Of a stretch of 64,000 nucleotides of DNA, positions 17,364 through 25,213 are shown piece by piece; position 1 is the stretch's first letter, and each line of letters begins with the position of its first letter. A program made the translations under genes and the position numbers. The notes below the pieces were generated by a model. That model was given only the letters and a program-made list of their open reading frames with translations, was not told where the DNA came from and searched no databases. Where the stretch lies: the NCBI RefSeq assembly GCF_008923245.1, contig NZ_WBOS01000005.1:236630-300629 (forward strand). The letters run 5' to 3'. The DNA is from Cytobacillus depressus (GTDB lineage Bacteria > Bacillota > Bacilli > Bacillales > Cytobacillaceae).

Positions 17364-17558
17364 ATGACTGAAAACAATCAATCCGAAGCACCTAAAAAGA
17401 AAATTAGCCTGCAGGAGGCAATGAAGCAGCAGCTTGAGAAGAAAAAGAATCAGAACTCATCTGGTAAAGGAAAAGCAAATGGCGATTTATCGACCAAAAA
17501 GCTAAAAAGCCAGCAAACAAAAAAAGCGAGCAATACCCGCAGAAAAATGGGCAGCTAA
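17364..17558 (+). CDS. Small highly basic hypothetical protein (64 residues)
   Basis: Not recognised. The protein is very rich in Lys, Gln, Ser and Asn (KKKISLQEAMKQQLEKKKNQ, then KLKSQQTKKASNTRRKMGS), so it is probably disordered and may bind nucleic acid. AAAGGCGGA precedes the ATG at 17364; the longer frame from 17262 has no ribosome site. Its stop overlaps the ywbE start by one base (TAATG), so the two are translationally coupled and likely functionally linked. Confidence 0.7.
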   Translation: MTENNQSEAPKKKISLQEAMKQQLEKKKNQNSSGKGKANGDLSTKKLKSQQTKKASNTRRKMGS

Positions 17559-17755
17559 TGAATGGACAAAATCGTAACGACGTAATGCCAGGACTGACTG
17601 TTGAAATTGTTTTAAAAGCGGACCAAAAAACAGGGAAGCTGACTAAAGGCATCGTGAAGGATGTTCTCACCAAATCGAACACTCATCCCCACGGCATTAA
17701 AGTTAGGCTCACAGATGGACAAATTGGGCGGGTGCAGAAAGTTTATCCTAATTAA
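17558..17755 (+). CDS. ywbE: YwbE family protein (DUF2196)
   Basis: A 65-residue conserved small protein matching YwbE: MNGQNRNDVMPGLTVEIVLKADQKTGKLTKGIVKDVLTKS...HPHGIKVRLTDGQIGRVQKV. The family forms a small beta-barrel-like fold (KOW/SH3-like by appearance) of unknown function. It overlaps the preceding basic small gene by one base. A bidirectional terminator follows at 17762-17803. Confidence 0.88.
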   Translation: MNGQNRNDVMPGLTVEIVLKADQKTGKLTKGIVKDVLTKSNTHPHGIKVRLTDGQIGRVQKVYPN

Positions 17756-17761
17756 TGAAGT

Positions 17762-17803
17762 GAAAAAGCATTCGAGGCCAGTACTCTGAATGCTTTTTCA
17801 TTT
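17762..17803. terminator. Bidirectional intrinsic terminator
   Basis: GAAAAAGCATTC (17762-17773) pairs with GAATGCTTTTTC (17788-17799). It serves ywbE (plus) and the VOC/QueA-like/SDR operon (minus). Confidence 0.88.
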
Positions 17804-17806
17804 TTA

Positions 17807-18154
17807 TTATTGAATTATCTCAATTACTTCATTATTAAGACCCTCATAAAAAACGGTAATCCAGCCATTTTCCAACTTGTATGGTCCTTCTGATGGGTTA
17901 AGACCCTTCTCTATCAAACTTTCCTTCAAAACCTCCAAATCCTCCACCCCCCATGAAAGATGAATAGAGCTCGAAGGGACTAGAATTTCTCCTGATTCGA
18001 TTAGTTCGATCCTTACCTCTTCCTTTTTTAGAAACGCAATTTTCTCCCCGGGCAACGTTAAATATTTCTCTACTTTAAAATCGAACATCGATTCATAAAA
18101 CTGAATCGCGTCTGCTAAATGACGGACTTGAATGCCTGCATGATGCCACTTCAT
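17807..18154 (-). CDS. VOC (glyoxalase/bleomycin-resistance fold) family protein
   Basis: A 115-residue single VOC domain: MKWHHAGIQVRHLADAIQFYESMFDF, KIAFLKKEEVRIELIES, SIHLSWGVEDLEVLKESLIEKGL and VFYEGLNNEVIEIIQ. The His near the start and the C-terminal Glu (..EVIEI) match VOC metal ligands. The start at 18154 follows GGGAGCG and overlaps the stop of the QueA-like gene in an ATGA junction, so I reject the 17-residue longer form. Last gene of a three-gene coupled operon. The substrate is unknown. Confidence 0.85.
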   Translation of the reverse strand: MKWHHAGIQVRHLADAIQFYESMFDFKVEKYLTLPGEKIAFLKKEEVRIELIESGEILVPSSSIHLSWGVEDLEVLKESLIEKGLNPSEGPYKLENGWITVFYEGLNNEVIEIIQ

Positions 18155-19188
18155 CTTTTCGCTCCCATTGGCAAAATCAAATTCATATCGCCAAACTCGT
18201 GCCAAAGATACCCTTCATCAAGTGCCTCCCTGTAAGCCTTCATAAGCAGATTTTCATCCATAATAGCTGAAAGCATATCAAGATGGCTTGCTTCCGGTTC
18301 ATGAAAACCTGTAATAAGTCCGTCAACAGCTTTCAGGGGGTACCCTTTTTGAACATACAAACTCGTAATCCCTTCCATCGCTTCAACTTTGCCAGCTTTA
18401 TTAACAGCTGTTTCCAATGCCCGAACGACGGTTGTTCCTACCGCAATGACACGTCTATTATTTTTTTTCGTGTTGTTGACCAATTCTGCCGTTTCCTCTG
18501 GAACGCAAAATACTTCAGCATGTTTGCTTGGATTTGGCCAGCGGTCGTTTCCATAATAGCCTAAACCTGTATGAAGCTGTAGAAAAGCGATGTTTATTCC
18601 TTTTTTCTTCAACTGATTAAGCAACATCCATGAAAAGGCTCTTCCAGCAGAAGGCATTTCCACAGAGCCCGGAACAGAAGCATAAACAGTTTGATACATC
18701 TCTAACGGCCAAGGGGTTTCAATATATTCATAGTGCAGCGGCTCTCCGTATCGATAAATCGCATCAATCAGTTCTAATCCGCTTTTCGAAAAGGTAAGGG
18801 TAACTAACGGTGCCTCGTTTCCTAATCCAGTAATCGTCGCCGTTAGGTCTCCAGGTAAATGAATCTTTTCTCCGACTGATAACTCTCCTTCTATGATGAG
18901 AGCTTCCCATTTACTTTCAGATAACTTTCGGGATAAACGAATTTCAATTAATTGCCTGCCCCTTCTACCTCTTAATACAGCTGGAAGAGTACGGCTATTA
19001 TTTAGGACGAGCAAATCTCCCTCATGCAAATAAGTATCTAGCTCGTAAAAATGATGATGGAAGCTTTCCCCCGTTTTTGAATCAAGCGCCATTAAACGAA
19101 CTTGATCGCGCTGTATTCCTCTATATTCGGCAGGCGTATTTGCATTTAAGTGTTCATGGACTTGGAATGGACGTGCAGTGAGCGTCAT
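18151..19188 (-). CDS. S-adenosylmethionine:tRNA ribosyltransferase-isomerase (QueA) family paralogue
   Basis: A 345-residue QueA-family protein. QueA transfers ribose from SAM to preQ1-tRNA to make epoxyqueuosine. Visible family motifs are GDLLVLNNSRTLPAVLRGRR, TVYASVPGSVEMPSAGRAF, LHTGLGYYGNDRWPNPSKHAEVFCVPEETAELVN, RVIAVGTTVVRALET and DGLITGFHEPEASHLDMLSA. No tgt, yajC or ruvB lies nearby as it would for canonical queA. Instead the gene is locked by ATGA overlaps between an SDR and a VOC gene. I read it as a divergent paralogue, possibly with a non-queuosine role. Confidence 0.85.
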   Translation of the reverse strand: MTLTARPFQVHEHLNANTPAEYRGIQRDQVRLMALDSKTGESFHHHFYELDTYLHEGDLLVLNNSRTLPAVLRGRRGRQLIEIRLSRKLSESKWEALIIEGELSVGEKIHLPGDLTATITGLGNEAPLVTLTFSKSGLELIDAIYRYGEPLHYEYIETPWPLEMYQTVYASVPGSVEMPSAGRAFSWMLLNQLKKKGINIAFLQLHTGLGYYGNDRWPNPSKHAEVFCVPEETAELVNNTKKNNRRVIAVGTTVVRALETAVNKAGKVEAMEGITSLYVQKGYPLKAVDGLITGFHEPEASHLDMLSAIMDENLLMKAYREALDEGYLWHEFGDMNLILPMGAKR

Positions 19189-19919
19189 AGTTGGGACCCC
19201 CTTTTTTCTTCTAAAATCGCTTGTGCCTCAAATCTCTTTCCATTCACTTTCACTGATTCGCTTAATGCAAGATGGACAAATACGTCCGCAACCTCATGAG
19301 GATTTCCAAGCTCATAGTCACAATCCAGAACCGCAATCGCATGCATTTCTGTATCCATTTCCCCGGGGTCAACCATCCCGACACTTACACCTGTATCCTG
19401 TAGCTCATCCGCCCATGTTTGCGTTAATCCTTCCACGGCAAACTTAGAAATCCCGTAAGCACCCCATTCGGCAAACCCTGTCTTCCCCGCTTCCGATGTA
19501 ACATTTAAGATCCGTCCTATATTTCGGATTAACATGCCTGGCAATACACGCTTCGTGACAAGGAAAGGATTCACCACATTCGCTCTAACCACTTCAGCAA
19601 AATCATGATCCGGATAATCAGCCAGCAGCATCGGACCCGGTCCAAATACTGAAGCATTATTAATTAAAATATCTATCCTTCCGAATGTTTCCTCAACAAT
19701 CGATACAAAACGATTAACATCCTTTACATTAGTGACATCTGCATCCACCGCAATGACCTCTGCCCCAATCTCGCGTGCTTCTTGCTCAACCTTGCGCAGC
19801 ATCGCTTCCCCTCTTGCACAAATCGCGAGCCGCACCCCTTGTTTAGCAAATGCCAATGTTAGTGCTCTTCCAAGACCTTTCGATGCGCCTGTAATGATAA
19901 CAACCATTTTATTGTTCAT
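19185..19919 (-). CDS. Short-chain dehydrogenase/reductase (SDR)
   Basis: A 244-residue classical SDR. Nucleotide-binding TGASKGLGRA (residues ~11-20), DADVTN, NNAS, the catalytic Ser in LNVTSEAGKTG, YGISK with Tyr-x-x-x-Lys, and VDPGEMDTEM. It would oxidise or reduce an alcohol/ketone with NAD(P)(H); the substrate is unknown. First gene of the SDR / QueA-like / VOC operon, joined to the next by a 4-bp ATGA overlap. A ribosome site GAAAGCGAGAG lies just upstream of the ATG. Confidence 0.88.
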   Translation of the reverse strand: MNNKMVVIITGASKGLGRALTLAFAKQGVRLAICARGEAMLRKVEQEAREIGAEVIAVDADVTNVKDVNRFVSIVEETFGRIDILINNASVFGPGPMLLADYPDHDFAEVVRANVVNPFLVTKRVLPGMLIRNIGRILNVTSEAGKTGFAEWGAYGISKFAVEGLTQTWADELQDTGVSVGMVDPGEMDTEMHAIAVLDCDYELGNPHEVADVFVHLALSESVKVNGKRFEAQAILEEKRGSQL

Positions 19920-20129
19920 ATGAATCTCTCGCTTTCTTTAGTTTTCTTACTTTTATTTTAGAAAAAGAGAGCGCTCGTGAAATCGGAAAGTTGGATGAAA
20001 GCTTTTACGGAAATGGTTGGAGAGGGGTCTACGACTTTTGGATGAGAATTGCATTTTGCAATCCAGTTGCACTTAATCATAGAATTTTAGCCATTGATAC
20101 GGACATCCTATGCTAAGGAGGGATGATGA

Positions 20130-21344
20130 ATGGCATTGAGGATTTTATTATCAATCATATTTATTAGTTTTCATTTTTCAATGGGAGCTTCAGCTGAAGT
20201 TCCGCTTAAAGCTGCTTTTATACGGGATCATCAGCTGTGGATTATAGAGAGCGATAAAGAAGTTCAACTGACAACAGGCCGCTATGTATACTCTCCAAAA
20301 TGGTCAATGGACGGACGCTTCATTGCCTATTTGGATGGGGATGAGCAGCAAAAGAATACATATTTGTATGTGTATGATTCAAAGAAAAAGGAAATATACC
20401 AGCCATATGAAACCATTGAAACGAGAGATTTTAAATGGTCACCCATATCCAATCAGCTTGCTTACAATTCAAGGGGAATCTTAAACGTGACCAAGACAAA
20501 AAATGGACGGCCACAAGGCTTTGAGAACGTCTCACTTGGCGTTAGTGATTTTGAATGGTTTCCCAATGGAAAAGAATTTATCGTTTCATCCCAATCTAAT
20601 TTGCTTCCCACCGGATGGCAGCCTATTCATCTTTTTAAAGTGGCAGCAGATGCCAATTTAAATGTGAATAAAATTAAGCCATTTTATACGATTCAAACAA
20701 ATGATCAATTATTTGCCATCGATGCTGTTTATTTTAAATGGAGTGCAGACGGGAAATGGGTAAGCTTTCTAGCCATGCCGACTGCATCGATCTCCAATGA
20801 TAACAATACATTATGTGTTCTTTCATCAAAAGGGGACCACTTCCAAGTGATTGGTAAGATGCTCTGGTATGAAAACTGGATCAAATGGGCTCCTGCCAAA
20901 AATCAACTAGCCTTCATATCAGGTGAAGGGAGATTTTGGGTTGAAAACAAGCATGCAACCATTGCCGACATTCCCGTCATGAGCAAACGAAAGGAATATA
21001 CCCCTAAAGGCTTTGTCGACCTTGATATCGAATGGGTCTCGCCAGACCAGGTCATTGTTGCCCGTGCAAAAGAAAACAAAGAATGGAAAGAAGGACCTGT
21101 CCCAACGATGTTTACAGCTCTTTACGCCATTAATATTATTTCAGGAGAACAAAAGCAAATTACCTTTCCAAAGAAAAATGAATTGGATCATGCCCCTCAA
21201 GTCATCGAATCAATGATTACTTGGTATCGAAAGACGGATAAGGCAGACCAGGGGGATGTGTGGGTGACAGATGGAGTGAATGGAAAAGAACATCTGTGGT
21301 TGAAAAATGTGGACTCTGCTCCGGTATTTTTTCAAAGAAAGTAG
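20130..21344 (+). CDS. Secreted TolB-like beta-propeller protein
   Basis: A 404-residue exported protein. The Sec signal peptide MALRILLSIIFISFHFSMGASA ends near residue 22. The rest is a series of WD/PD40-like blades: YSPKWSMDGRFIAYLDG, DFKWSPISNQLAYNS, FEWFPNGKEFIVSS, FKWSADGKWVSFLA and IKWAPAKNQLAFISG, as in TolB-type propellers. Such Bacillus proteins are annotated as TolB-like; a Tol-Pal role is impossible here because there is no outer membrane. GGAGGGATG precedes the ATG. It is monocistronic; a broken lipoprotein gene converges on it. Confidence 0.8.
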   Translation: MALRILLSIIFISFHFSMGASAEVPLKAAFIRDHQLWIIESDKEVQLTTGRYVYSPKWSMDGRFIAYLDGDEQQKNTYLYVYDSKKKEIYQPYETIETRDFKWSPISNQLAYNSRGILNVTKTKNGRPQGFENVSLGVSDFEWFPNGKEFIVSSQSNLLPTGWQPIHLFKVAADANLNVNKIKPFYTIQTNDQLFAIDAVYFKWSADGKWVSFLAMPTASISNDNNTLCVLSSKGDHFQVIGKMLWYENWIKWAPAKNQLAFISGEGRFWVENKHATIADIPVMSKRKEYTPKGFVDLDIEWVSPDQVIVARAKENKEWKEGPVPTMFTALYAINIISGEQKQITFPKKNELDHAPQVIESMITWYRKTDKADQGDVWVTDGVNGKEHLWLKNVDSAPVFFQRK

Positions 21345-21396
21345 AAAGGAAAGGGTTTTTACATCAATTCCCCCTCTCCTTGTCCCAACGTGGGGG

Positions 21397-21586
21397 TCAA
21401 TTATTTCCTATAAATTCCCTCATCTCCCTTGATAGAATCGCTGTGTCCCACGGATGCCAGAAATAAGTGGTTCCATCAAATTGCATGATAAATTTATAGG
21501 CAATTGGTGCGTTGAGTACTGAAAGGTGTATGACGGCAGCCGGTTAATATGCTTAAAAGAAAAACAAACATACTTATTCTTCGCAT
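21397..21586 (-). pseudogene. Small lipoprotein gene broken by a frameshift
   Basis: AAGGGGTG is followed by an ATG at 21586 and MRRISMFVFLLSILTGCRH, a clear lipoprotein signal with lipobox LTGC. The frame then stops after about 30 codons. A second frame continues at once with VLNAPIAYKFIMQFDGTTYF, then WHPWDTAILS and REMREFIGNN, to a TGA at 21397-21399. The total of 190 nt is one base off a multiple of three, so a single indel near 21515-21530 breaks an otherwise ~62-residue gene. It could be a real mutation or a sequencing error. Function unknown. Confidence 0.65.
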
Positions 21587-21651
21587 ACGATCACCCCTTA
21601 CTGAATTGGACGATTTTACCAGCTTTTTCGTTTCCTTTTGAGTTAAAAAAA

Positions 21652-21692
21652 GACCGTCCAGAAAGTCAATCTGACTTTCTGAACAGTCTCCA
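21652..21692 (-). terminator. Terminator of the cupin gene
   Basis: GACCGTCCAGAAAGTCA pairs with TGACTTTCTGAACAGTC (21652-21688); minus-strand reading continues into a T-run (A-run at 21645-21651). Confidence 0.75.
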
Positions 21693-21736
21693 CTTTTTTC
21701 ACCTATTCATTATTATTCTTTTTTAGCGATTCTCCT

Positions 21737-22204
21737 TCAATTACCAACGATTTTACTAAAGATTTCATTCCATGTCATTAGGCGATCCCCTTCAATCGGT
21801 GGCGTTCCAACGGCTTTCTGGTTAATGGGCATTAGAGGCTCAACAAATGTCGAAACTACGTTTGGACTCGAAAAAAAGCCGACGACTTTTAAGGTTTCGG
21901 TACCAATATTTCGGATATTGTGAGGAACCATATTAGGAATAAGAGCCATCTCACCCTTTGTTAATTCCCCTTTTTCATTGTCTACAGTTGCTTCCGCTTT
22001 TCCTTCTAAAACGAGAATAATTTCTTCTGCACTATCAGTATGTGTACCAAGACTATTTCCAGGCTCAACTTCAAAATAAACGACGGAGAGATTCTTTGTA
22101 CCTGTGCTTTTGTAGAACGGAAATGCAGCTCTTTGTCTTGTCGTTAGATCGTTTTCAAACCAGCATTCTAAAAGGTTCAATGATTTAAGATTTGATGTAA
22201 TCAT
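21737..22204 (-). CDS. Cupin domain protein
   Basis: A 155-residue single-domain cupin. Cupin motif 1 is visible as GNSLGTHTDSAEEIILVLEGKAEATV (His, Glu metal ligands) and motif 2 as MALIPNMVPHNIRNIG (second His). The C-terminus ends NEIFSKIVGN. Such proteins are dioxygenases, isomerases or sensors; no substrate can be assigned. The ATG at 22204 is chosen: GGAGG at good spacing is only one base from an alternative upstream ATG. Transcribed alone. Confidence 0.82.
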   Translation of the reverse strand: MITSNLKSLNLLECWFENDLTTRQRAAFPFYKSTGTKNLSVVYFEVEPGNSLGTHTDSAEEIILVLEGKAEATVDNEKGELTKGEMALIPNMVPHNIRNIGTETLKVVGFFSSPNVVSTFVEPLMPINQKAVGTPPIEGDRLMTWNEIFSKIVGN

Positions 22205-22414
22205 GCCCATCCTCCAGCCCCATATTTTCATTTAATTTTATGAAAAAAGACCTTAGTAATGAACAAAATACATCCGACAAATTAACCTCTTTTATATTAT
22301 TGGCTTTACTCTTTCGATGCTTAGCCAACTCTCAATGAACAAACTGTTCATTTTCCTTGTTATGATTCACCCGTTGTTTGGCTAAAATTAATAAAGTGAT
22401 CATATTAAAAAAGG

Positions 22415-23134
22415 ATGAAGAATTTGGATATCATCTTACAAACGATTTTGCGAACATGCGCCTCTTTTATCATCTTACTTTTTGTATCATTATGGGTTGG
22501 AAAACATATCAATTCACATATCAATCATTATAATTTTGCACTATCGATCACGATAGGCTCCTTTATTGCCAACATGGGGTTTGATACAAACTTAAAATTC
22601 ATCCCTATGATGTCTGCCTTTCTTACTCTTGTGCTCATATACTTTCTAATTTCCTTTATTTCATCAAGAAATAGACATTTAAGAAAATGGCTATCTGGGC
22701 AGCCGACCGTCATTATTGAAAATGGAAAAATTCTCGATAGCAATATGAAAAAAGCAAAATATTCTTTAGACGATTTAACCCAGCAGCTTAGGGAAAAGGA
22801 TATTTTTGATGTATCTGAAATTGAATTTGCTATTTTAGAGATAAGCGGGAAGCTTTCTATTATGAAAAAAACTAAATATCAAATGATTACGAGACGGGAC
22901 CTAACCCCTAGCATGCTAAATCAAACGATGAATCTTCCAAGAGAACTAATTATGGATGGAAAAGTTATTGGGAAAAATTTTAACAACCACTACTCAATTG
23001 AATGGCTGAATCAAGAAATAAAACGGCGAAATCTTCAATTAAAAAATATCCAATACGCTGTTATTTCCTCCAGCGGAACTTTATTTATTGACTTATTTGA
23101 AGATCAAATAATTGAACCGACAGATATGGAATGA
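22415..23134 (+). CDS. DUF421 family membrane protein, second paralogue
   Basis: A 239-residue DUF421 protein with three N-terminal helices (about 8-85) and a cytoplasmic region holding two repeats of the DUF421 soluble fold: GQPTVIIENGKILDSNMKKAKYSLDDLTQQLREKDIFDVSEIEFAILEISGKLS and later RELIMDGKVIGKNFNNHYSIEWLNQEIKRRNLQLKNIQYAVISSSGTL. This resembles the YetF/YrbG subgroup with a duplicated domain. The ATG at 22415 abuts its GG; an in-frame TTG at 22424 has better spacing to AAGGATG and may be the true start. Confidence 0.82.
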   Translation: MKNLDIILQTILRTCASFIILLFVSLWVGKHINSHINHYNFALSITIGSFIANMGFDTNLKFIPMMSAFLTLVLIYFLISFISSRNRHLRKWLSGQPTVIIENGKILDSNMKKAKYSLDDLTQQLREKDIFDVSEIEFAILEISGKLSIMKKTKYQMITRRDLTPSMLNQTMNLPRELIMDGKVIGKNFNNHYSIEWLNQEIKRRNLQLKNIQYAVISSSGTLFIDLFEDQIIEPTDME

Positions 23135-23292
23135 AAAGAATCTTTTGTTAGTATTAAGATTCTCTGTTTTCATCTAGATTCTCTTCTAAATAAATTTACG
23201 AATCGCATACCAATATTCTTTCCAATGAACAATAAGAACAGTTTGCTCCATACCTCGTTAAAGTTGATACTATTTTTTATTTCAAAAAACAA

Positions 23293-23314
23293 AAGCTGCC
23301 GATATCGGCAGCTT
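23293..23314 (-). terminator. Terminator of the first ECF sigma operon
   Basis: Perfect palindrome with half-site AAGCTGCCGAT (23293-23303). Minus-strand reading continues TTTGTTTTTTG. Confidence 0.8.
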
Positions 23315-23353
23315 CTGGTTATATTCATTAAGATAAATGGAGCCCATTCCTTA

Positions 23354-24037
23354 CTATTGTTGCATTTCATTCACATAATTAATAAAATCCTTTGCTCCTT
23401 CAAACTCTGATTGCAGATCTGGAAGAATCATATCCATTTCTACAGGTCCATCACTTGGATTGACTCCGCTTTGGGCCAATACTTTCTCATATGTCATAAG
23501 GGCATCGATGTATTTATTATATTCCTCAGCAGCTAAAATCTCCTTACTTGATGGTTGCCCATTCAATTTATCAAAAATTGGCTGTATTGTTAGTAATGCT
23601 CCCTTAATTTCGGCAGCCTTTTCAGCAGGAACATGAGCATAATCAATATTCCCGAATTTATCTGCGTACTCGATTTTTGAATTAGCCACTATTTTCAATT
23701 GTTCTTTAAATTCTTCGTAGTCCTCTTTTCCTAATTCACCTTTAGCCTGTGACAATTTTGCATTTAAAAGTAAGTATCCTTCCATCGCTGCACTTGATAT
23801 ATGTTTTTTTACATTTTCAAATGAATGATAGATTTCATCGGCTAAAAAGGATTGATAGGCAAATGCACTTGTAGGGATAACGAGCAAAGCGACTAACAAA
23901 CTCATTACTAATCGCTTTTTAAATTTTCCATTTACCGTGGTGATATTTCTCATCACTTTTCCTTTTAAATCCGGCGAAGGAATCAGTTCTCTTCCTTTTT
24001 CCTGTAAAGATTCCTTTAACTGAGTTTCAAAATTCAT
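23354..24037 (-). CDS. Anti-sigma factor with DUF3600-like extracytoplasmic domain
   Basis: A 227-residue single-pass membrane protein: a cytoplasmic N-terminus of ~40 residues, a membrane helix RLVMSLLVALLVIPTSAFAY (~41-60) and an extracytoplasmic helical domain with EYADKFGNIDYAHVPAEKAAEIKGALLTIQPIFDKLNGQPSSKEI, a pattern I associate with DUF3600 proteins beside ECF sigma genes in the B. cereus/anthracis group. Its ATG overlaps the sigma stop by one base (TAATG), supporting a co-translated sigma/anti-sigma pair. The inducing signal is unknown. Confidence 0.75.
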   Translation of the reverse strand: MNFETQLKESLQEKGRELIPSPDLKGKVMRNITTVNGKFKKRLVMSLLVALLVIPTSAFAYQSFLADEIYHSFENVKKHISSAAMEGYLLLNAKLSQAKGELGKEDYEEFKEQLKIVANSKIEYADKFGNIDYAHVPAEKAAEIKGALLTIQPIFDKLNGQPSSKEILAAEEYNKYIDALMTYEKVLAQSGVNPSDGPVEMDMILPDLQSEFEGAKDFINYVNEMQQ

Positions 24038-24612
24038 TATGCATTCCTCGCTTTCTCTATGAAAAATTTATTGTTTTGCCCCTTCGTGCGAAGCTTTTTT
24101 AAAGCAGAATGTATCCTTGACTTAACTGTACCAATAGGAATCTCTAATATTTTGGCTACTTCCTCTTGAGAATAATCGTTTAGATACCGAAGAATGATGA
24201 CCTCCTTTAGCTTGAATGGCAAGTCATTCACCAAATGAACAAGGTGCTCATTTGTCATTCGATCAACGATATCATTGGAAAAATCAACGATCATCATTTG
24301 TTTATTTACTTCTGCCTTTTGCATAATACGGAAACGCATCCATCTTTTTCGGCGATATGCTTGGATTTGTTTAATCATAATCCCCATTAACCATGGCCTA
24401 AAAGGTTGATTCCTATCATAATTTCCGAGTGATTTATATAACTGTATATAAATCTCCTGTACTAAATCTTCGGCTTCAGCTTTTTCTTCAATTAAAAAAT
24501 ATACGTTCTTATAGACATCTTGAATTGTATTTTCATATAGCTCTGCGTATGCCTGATGATTTCCTGCCAGAATCCGTTCAATAATTTGCGAATATTCATC
24601 TCGGTATTCCAT
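24037..24612 (-). CDS. ECF RNA polymerase sigma factor, first of two
   Basis: A 191-residue ECF sigma factor. Region 2 is ELYENTIQDVYKNVYFLIEEKAEAEDLVQEIYIQLYKSLGNYDRNQPFRPWLMGIMIKQIQAYRRKR (about 24-90) and region 4 is LPFKLKEVIILRYLNDYSQEEVAKILEIPIGTVKSRIHSALKKLR (about 130-175). The C-terminal tail is short. It is coupled to the DUF3600-type anti-sigma gene downstream. GGAGGGAAGGA precedes the ATG. The array of 20-bp repeats begins only 75 bp upstream, so the promoter must lie in or against it; a TTGAAA at 24680-24685 is a possible -35. Confidence 0.9.
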   Translation of the reverse strand: MEYRDEYSQIIERILAGNHQAYAELYENTIQDVYKNVYFLIEEKAEAEDLVQEIYIQLYKSLGNYDRNQPFRPWLMGIMIKQIQAYRRKRWMRFRIMQKAEVNKQMMIVDFSNDIVDRMTNEHLVHLVNDLPFKLKEVIILRYLNDYSQEEVAKILEIPIGTVKSRIHSALKKLRTKGQNNKFFIEKARNA

Positions 24613-24686
24613 CTGATCCTTCCCTCCTTTCTTCCTTTCACTATATATTGGTAAGATATCATGATTTCGTTCGATTATTTTTCAAA

Positions 24687-24996
24687 GATATATCGGAAAG
24701 GTTGCCGATATATCCGGGAAGTAGCTGATATATCCGGAATGTCGCTGATATATCCGGGAAGTCGCCCATATATCCGGAATGTCGCTGATATATCCGGGAA
24801 GTCGCCGATATATCCGGGAAGTAGCTGATATATCCGGAATGTCGCTGATATATCCGGGAAGTCGCTGATATATCCAGGAAGTCGCTGATATATCCGGGAA
24901 GTCGCCGATATATTCGGAATGTCGCTGATATATCCAGGAAGTCGCCGATATATCCAGAATGTCGCTGATATATCCCGAAAGTCGCCGATATATCCC
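24687..24996. repeat. 20-bp tandem repeat array, about 15.5 units
   Basis: The unit GATATATCCGGGAAGTCGCT varies mainly at positions 10-20 (CCGGAATGTCGCT, CCAGGAAGTCGCC and similar). Units begin at 24687 and every 20 bp to 24987. Each contains the palindrome GATATATC. Because 20 is not a multiple of 3, three units give a 20-residue periodic frame that looks like a protein. There are no spacers, so it is not CRISPR. Confidence 0.92.
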
Positions 24997-25179
24997 TTAC
25001 TTTCATCATCAAAAATGAATATATCTTTGCTAAACTTTTTACTATTGTTCTTTATCATAATAAAAATCCAGCAAAAATGGAAAGAACAACCTTAAGATAA
25101 CTTTTCACGATAGCCTTTTATATACAGTTTAAATTTCCTTGTCGTTTCAATAATTGGATGTTCATTCCCATAATAAAGA

Positions 25180-25204
25180 GCCATTTTCTAAATTAGAAAA
25201 TGGC
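25180..25204 (-). terminator. Terminator of the second ECF operon
   Basis: GCCATTTTCTAA pairs with TTAGAAAATGGC; minus reading continues TCTTTATTAT. Confidence 0.75.
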
Positions 25205-25213
25205 CCATCTCAT

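Larger units (their letters stand above)
24613..25213. other. 600-bp gene-free region between two ECF operons
   Basis: It holds the 20-bp tandem repeat (24687-24996), ~180 bp of AT-rich sequence with no gene I can support, and the terminator of the DUF4179 gene (25180-25204). Two overlapping open frames inside the repeat are by-products of the periodicity. Confidence 0.8.

Noticed and set aside
24687..24996. Possible CRISPR array
   Set aside because: Units are contiguous 20-mers without unique spacers, and no cas genes are present.
24659..25058. Two overlapping minus-strand frames of 117 and 127 residues with repeating GYISDF/DISATF units
   Set aside because: They arise from the 20-bp tandem repeat read in two frames (period 20 residues). 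They have no ribosome site and no non-repetitive domain.
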